From contig NC_088643.1 of NCBI RefSeq assembly GCF_964019385.1, positions 80,441,199-80,505,198 of the forward strand: 64,000 bases of DNA. The letters are read 5' to 3'. The notes beneath the pieces are model-generated. The model was given only the letters and a program-made list of their open reading frames with translations, did not search any database and had not been told where the DNA came from. The DNA comes from Sycon ciliatum (taxonomy: Eukaryota; Porifera; Calcarea; Leucosolenida; Sycettidae). The translations under genes were made by a program, and so were the position numbers. Positions 60,194 through 64,000 of the stretch are shown in pieces; position 1 is the first letter of the stretch, and every line of letters starts with the position of its first letter.

Positions 60194-60923
60194 AGCCTAG
60201 TTCAAATTCGACGGGACGCGGCGTAAGGATCGATGGGAAGCGACAGGACGGTCTGACGGCGTCCAATGTGAACATCAGGAACGGGAACGCAACCATACTA
60301 CCGTACGGATCGGGAAGCGACGGGAAGTGTTGGATCAGTTCAACTTTTCATACCGTAGACGGGCATAGACGGAGACACAAGCGTACAAAACGGCTGCATT
60401 TTGAGTGAGAACAGGAGGCGGCGTCGTGCGCCATCCACTCCCGATTCGTACTGGGAAATTTTTAGGATTTCGAACACTGCGCTTCCCATGATAACTCGCA
60501 GAATGGCTAACACGACTTGAGTTGAATTTTAGCAAGATAAGATCTCATGTCACTTATGGTATTTAGGGATAGTTTAGGAGAATGACAGATGAACTGTTTT
60601 ATCATTTCCTAGGGCTACTATTCGAATGGCACAACTTTCAGGGCTACTTTTTTGTCTCCATGAAAAACTGGTATTGTGAATTTGATTTCGCTTCATTCAA
60701 GGAGAAATAATTGAAAAGAAGTCCCGAAAAACAAGAAATTAGGTCCGAAAGTCACCCCGTCACGGACTGTGCCTTATGACTCGCGCCGTTCGCTGGAGAA
60801 CATCGCAACGACTGCAGCATGTCGTGTCGTACGAATCGTAAAAGATTTTACAGCTCACCCCAGCCGTCCCGACAGGCCCTTACGTCCTGTACCGTCAGTG
60901 TTACGTCGAATGTGAACTAGGCT
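60194..60923. mobile_element. MITE, AGCCTAGTTC family copy 2
   Basis: 730 bp; ends AGCCTAGTTCAAATTCGACG and AGCCTAGTTCACATTCGACG inward. Flanking triplets are TAA on the left and TTA on the right, so the duplication is imperfect. The longer interior suggests an insertion relative to the 237-bp copy. Confidence 0.7.
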
Positions 60924-61784
60924 TTAGACCAGTCAGATGTCTACAGGTGTCGACACAATTGCCTGAAATGTTTACAGAATACCAAACACTGAGCGGTAGC
61001 CTGGGTATATTTAGAGTGTTTGACTGGTGGCCACAGCTAATGTAGCAAAGGCATCATGGAATTTCTTCATAGTCTTGTGTTCGAGGTGCACGACTACAGC
61101 CGGAAAGAATCTATAATAATTATGAACCAACAATTATAATTGATCTCAATGTCTCAGTACTCATACTCCTTGTCAGTTTTGTGCTAGATTGTGCACGTCT
61201 GACTATTCGAAATCTGGTTTAGTTGGTGGACTCGATTGCATAACTTGTGCCCACATTTTTCTATGTTACAATGATATTCATCGCTAAAGAGATTGGTTGA
61301 TCGCTTGGAGTTATTGAATGATCGTTTCAGCCCTAATTTATTTTCACCCTGGCCACAGCACTAGGCGAAATTCTCTGACACGGCCTTTACCTGCATCCAC
61401 TGCTCTTTCGCATCACGACGAAGGACATGCAGGGGTTCTCTCTGAGCAGAGGAAAGTAGCCATCGCCACCACCACCATCACCATTCACCGACAATACTAG
61501 AGAGACTATTTTCCCCGTCGTGGGTACTTCCAATAAAGTAATTCCACTTACATAGGTACCGTCAGCGGCGCCACCATGTTCCCAACAGTGTATTCCTATC
61601 GTGGGTACTTCCACGGGCAATAAATTCGGCTCGTGCTGTCACGCGCAAGCCATCAAATTCCTATACCTCCGTTGCGCCAATTGCCTCTGCAAACAAAATT
61701 ATTTCAATGATTGGATTAATTCAGTTCTTTTCGCTCGTGCACGTCACGCCGGGTGCACTGCGCGCGGCCCATCTCCGCCCGTAC

Positions 61785-62002
61785 ATTGTTCATCTTGTTT
61801 CATCTTGTTTCATTCGCGGCCTATCTACGCCCGTACTTCGAGTTTCATTTGGTTTCATCTTGTTTCATCTTGTTTCATCTTGTTTCATTTTGTTTCATTT
61901 CGTTTCATCTCGGCCCCATCTGCGCCCGTACATTGGCGTTTCATCTTGTTTCATCTTGTTTCATCTCGTTTCATCTCGTTTCATCTTGTTTCATGTGTTT
62001 CA
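61785..62002. repeat. TTTCATCTTG minisatellite abutting gag
   Basis: About 18 copies of a 10-bp unit GTTTCATCTT, arranged in three blocks separated by a GGCC(C/T)ATCT.CGCCCGTAC spacer. The last units overlap the final codons of the gag frame, marking the junction with the block between gag and pol. Confidence 0.88.
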
Positions 62003-62634
62003 TCTGGGGGGAAGACGGGCCCGTCAACCTTGCCCTGTGAGTGTGACTTGGTACTGGTAGGACCACTCCTGGTCGCTGCACCACCCGACGAGGCGGCAGC
62101 TGACACACTGTCACCTCCGCTGGCATCTGAAATTCTCAGAGCTCGAACAATAGACACACAGTCGCTTATCGACATGTCCTTTCCCACGAGACTGAGCCGT
62201 ACTTGCCGGTTGTAGTCGGCAGGGAGGCCTTTCAACAACTGCTGCACTACCACAGGATCTTTGTCGTCTGTCACTTTGTGACCGGATAACTCCGCGAGGC
62301 GCTTCAGATCTGCAACAAATGCATCGGTGGACTCGTCGCACTTCATTTTCCGCACCACAAACGCCTCGTACGCAGCAGACTTCGTCATACTGAAGGACGA
62401 TAGCATCAATTTGACCACCTCGTCCTGCTTCTTTCGGTCCGCATCCGCCATTCCCTGAAATACCAGGAACGCGTCATCCGCAAGAAACAGAGGGAAATGC
62501 TTCATGCGCTTAGCCTCATCATCCCAGCCCTGGATCTCCGCAAGAACGAGGAACTTTGCCCAAAACTGTTGCCAGCTCTCATTGCTCTTGCCCCGAAAGG
62601 GCTTGACAAAACCGTCGACTTTCAGACTCGACAT
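61981..62634 (-). CDS. gag: Retrotransposon Gag
   Basis: 217-codon frame starting at an ATG 37 bp inside the primer-binding site. The helical capsid-like pattern (WQQFWAKFLVLAEIQGW, LLKGLPADYNRQVRLSL) is that of the retrotransposon Gag domain, which packages element RNA into particles. The expected C-terminal zinc knuckles are absent here and are found 7.7 kb away at the start of pol. The last few codons (DETHETR) come from the minisatellite, not from gag. Confidence 0.85.
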   Translation of the reverse strand: MSSLKVDGFVKPFRGKSNESWQQFWAKFLVLAEIQGWDDEAKRMKHFPLFLADDAFLVFQGMADADRKKQDEVVKLMLSSFSMTKSAAYEAFVVRKMKCDESTDAFVADLKRLAELSGHKVTDDKDPVVVQQLLKGLPADYNRQVRLSLVGKDMSISDCVSIVRALRISDASGGDSVSAAASSGGAATRSGPTSTKSHSQGKVDGPVFPPDETHETR

Positions 62635-62669
62635 CCTGAACTCCGCAGTCGCAACTCACGACGGCCCTA

Positions 62670-62693
62670 GTTCAATCCCGGGTTTCGGCACCA
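62670..62693 (-). other. Primer-binding site for tRNA-Phe
   Basis: Three bases inside the 5' LTR, a 24-nt stretch on the minus strand (TGGTGCCGAAACCCGGGATT onward) is complementary to the 3' end, including CCA, of metazoan tRNA-Phe, whose 5' end reads GCCGAAA. It fixes the direction of the element. Confidence 0.88.
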
Positions 62694-62696
62694 CGT

Positions 62697-63134
62697 TGTA
62701 AACTAATCACTCCCTCCGACGGACACACGCGACAAGCCAGAGAGCCAGAGAGTAATGGTTCACATTGTATTTTGGGAGAGCAACAAAACTAAGACTAAAG
62801 TCGAGTGCAAAGAAGAAAGAAGACGGAAGACCCGGTCCCAAACGAAGGACCAAGTCCAAAGGAGAAAATATGGCGGAGTATCAAAATGACCAGCACGTGT
62901 CACGCACCAGCTCCACACGCGCGACACCACAATCACTGCATGCATGCACTGCGCTGCCTTGATACATGATCGGGCCGCGGGCGCCAGGAGAACAAAGCGC
63001 TAGCACGGACAACACTAGCGGAACTAGCTGGAACAACAGTGTTACATGCATCATGACAAGAGAACAAGATATTGCATGAAGGTCGACACACATGCACAGT
63101 TAGGTGTGATAGTTACAGGTACAGTTCCATTTCA
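62697..63134 (-). repeat. 5' LTR of the gypsy-like element
   Basis: 438 bp, apparently identical to 50081-50518, followed on the right by the target duplicate AGAT (63135-63138). Confidence 0.95.
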
Positions 63135-63234
63135 AGATAATGACGTCAATACTATCAATGTGGCAAGAATCTTAATGGATCAAGCAAGATCGTTGCTGCC
63201 AAACAGATCAGGGCACCACTGATTGAAACTTACT

Positions 63235-63890
63235 ATTTCAGGTCGAAGCATTATGGAATACACGGTAAGTACCGTATACCCTTTGCTCTTAGTCACCAGA
63301 TACATTACATATGCATATCCACCTTCATTAATTTAGTGGTGTACATATTATTTTAGCAAAACAAATTCATCAGCATTATGGAATGCACGACTTTATACCC
63401 TTCGCTCCTTGTCAATAGATGCGGCAGACATGCATTGTCCATGATTGCTATGCTAAACAGAGACATATTGCCCCTGATTATGCGAAAATATTAGTCGTGA
63501 TTTTTCACATAATAGCAACACACCTCTGGGAATTTCGTGCCGCGTTGTGTGGCAAGCACGTACACTGCTTTCTTTTGCTGATTGATAAACTAGAGTGTTG
63601 CGGTAACCTACCCACCAAGTGGCTTTAGTGCCAGTTATACAGTTTTCACTTACCAGCCAGTTCTTTCGAGCCCAATGATTGATGAATGCAAATGAAATGA
63701 CGAGTGTCCAACAAACATCAGCCGTGTAACTGCGCTTCATGCAGCCCATCCTCAAACTAATATCATATTGGGGTGGAAGGTATCCGTACGGAGTCGAAAA
63801 CACCCTTTGATTGCCCTTGACCGGCCTCTGAAACGACGAGGGCCAGGTAGAGTCCACCACAAATTTTGGAATTTCGGCCATTCCTGAAGG
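63235..63890. repeat. Second copy of the 45.6-kb interspersed repeat
   Basis: Collinear with 45625-46150 with additional short insertions. It lies just outside the retrotransposon, in the DNA that was contiguous with 50080 before insertion. The minus-strand 148-codon frame through it has no recognised relatives. Confidence 0.7.
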
Positions 63891-64000
63891 CCTGAACATG
63901 AAAAGACGGCGTCAGCGGGCTTTGTTTCCCGCGGTTGCAAATAATCCTACTGAGTACTGTGAAAAAGTAACAGCCATAGTTACTTCATACTTGAGTGAAA

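Larger units (their letters stand above)
54237..61980. other. ~7.7-kb non-retroviral block between gag and pol
   Basis: Ordinary-looking repeat-rich genomic DNA: a pyrimidine-rich tract (minus strand) next to pol, a 2.85-kb pogo-like element with older MITEs inside, CA microsatellites, two AGCCTAGTTC MITEs and a TTTCATCTTG minisatellite against gag. No retroelement domain occurs within it. Only unremarkable short ORFs are present. Confidence 0.7.
50081..63134 (-). mobile_element. Ty3/gypsy-like LTR retrotransposon, split between gag and pol
   Basis: The element is bounded by two 438-bp LTRs and flanked by the 4-bp repeat AGAT. Reading leftward: 5' LTR (63134-62697), tRNA-Phe primer site, gag (62634-61981), about 7.7 kb of unrelated repeat-rich DNA, zinc-knuckle/protease/RT/RNase H/integrase (54236-50562), a purine-rich stretch GGTGATGGGG as polypurine tract (about 50519-50530), 3' LTR (50518-50081). 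RT before integrase is the Ty3/gypsy order. LTR identity and intact frames indicate a very recent insertion. Without the middle block the element would be about 5.3 kb, a normal size. Confidence 0.9.

Overview
The window is nuclear DNA from an animal, most likely an early-branching or marine invertebrate. The evidence is a replication protein A gene cut into at least 21 short GT-AG exons, a WASP-family actin regulator, a tRNA-Asn with eukaryotic A and B boxes, Tc1/mariner-, piggyBac-, pogo- and Harbinger-like repeats, and an LTR retrotransposon primed by tRNA-Phe. There are no operons or Shine-Dalgarno sites, and (CA)n, (GA)n and GC-homopolymer tracts are very abundant. Species cannot be named from the sequence alone.

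Layout. 0-9 kb: microsatellites, a composite minisatellite, an unrecognised decayed ORF (4.0-4.6 kb) and a serine-rich reading frame on the minus strand (6.84-7.97 kb). 9-14.4 kb: inverted-repeat elements, a 13-bp minisatellite of about 51 units flanked by inverted element copies, a degenerate hammerhead-like motif and a pogo-type MITE. 14.7-16.1 kb: an intronless minus-strand WASP gene. 16.5-19.6 kb: GA and TC tracts and one arm of a foldback element. 19.65-35.73 kb: RPA1 on the minus strand; I could place 21 exons with mutually consistent phases (594 codons plus stop), all but the extreme N-terminus. Its introns hold a dead mariner with intact ends, three TTAA-flanked piggyBac-like elements and a nested MITE pair. 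36-43 kb: several MITEs, a rearranged LTR element and tRNA-Asn(GTT). 43.7-49.2 kb: two copies of a multi-domain element gene (DUF6589-like, PIN/FEN1-like nuclease, CXC metal-binding), one broken by two later insertions and the other nearly complete but with one frameshift and two stops. 49.65 kb: a complete type I hammerhead ribozyme motif. 50.08-63.13 kb: a Ty3/gypsy-like retrotransposon with LTRs that look identical and intact gag and pol frames, but with about 7.7 kb of older-looking repeat-rich DNA between gag and pol.

Only WASP, RPA1 and tRNA-Asn are confident host genes; nearly everything else is mobile or satellite DNA, much of it nested. The observations most worth following are the hammerhead ribozyme, the split young retrotransposon, the DUF6589/PIN/CXC element, and three TTAA elements that each carry a perfect palindrome just inside the same end.
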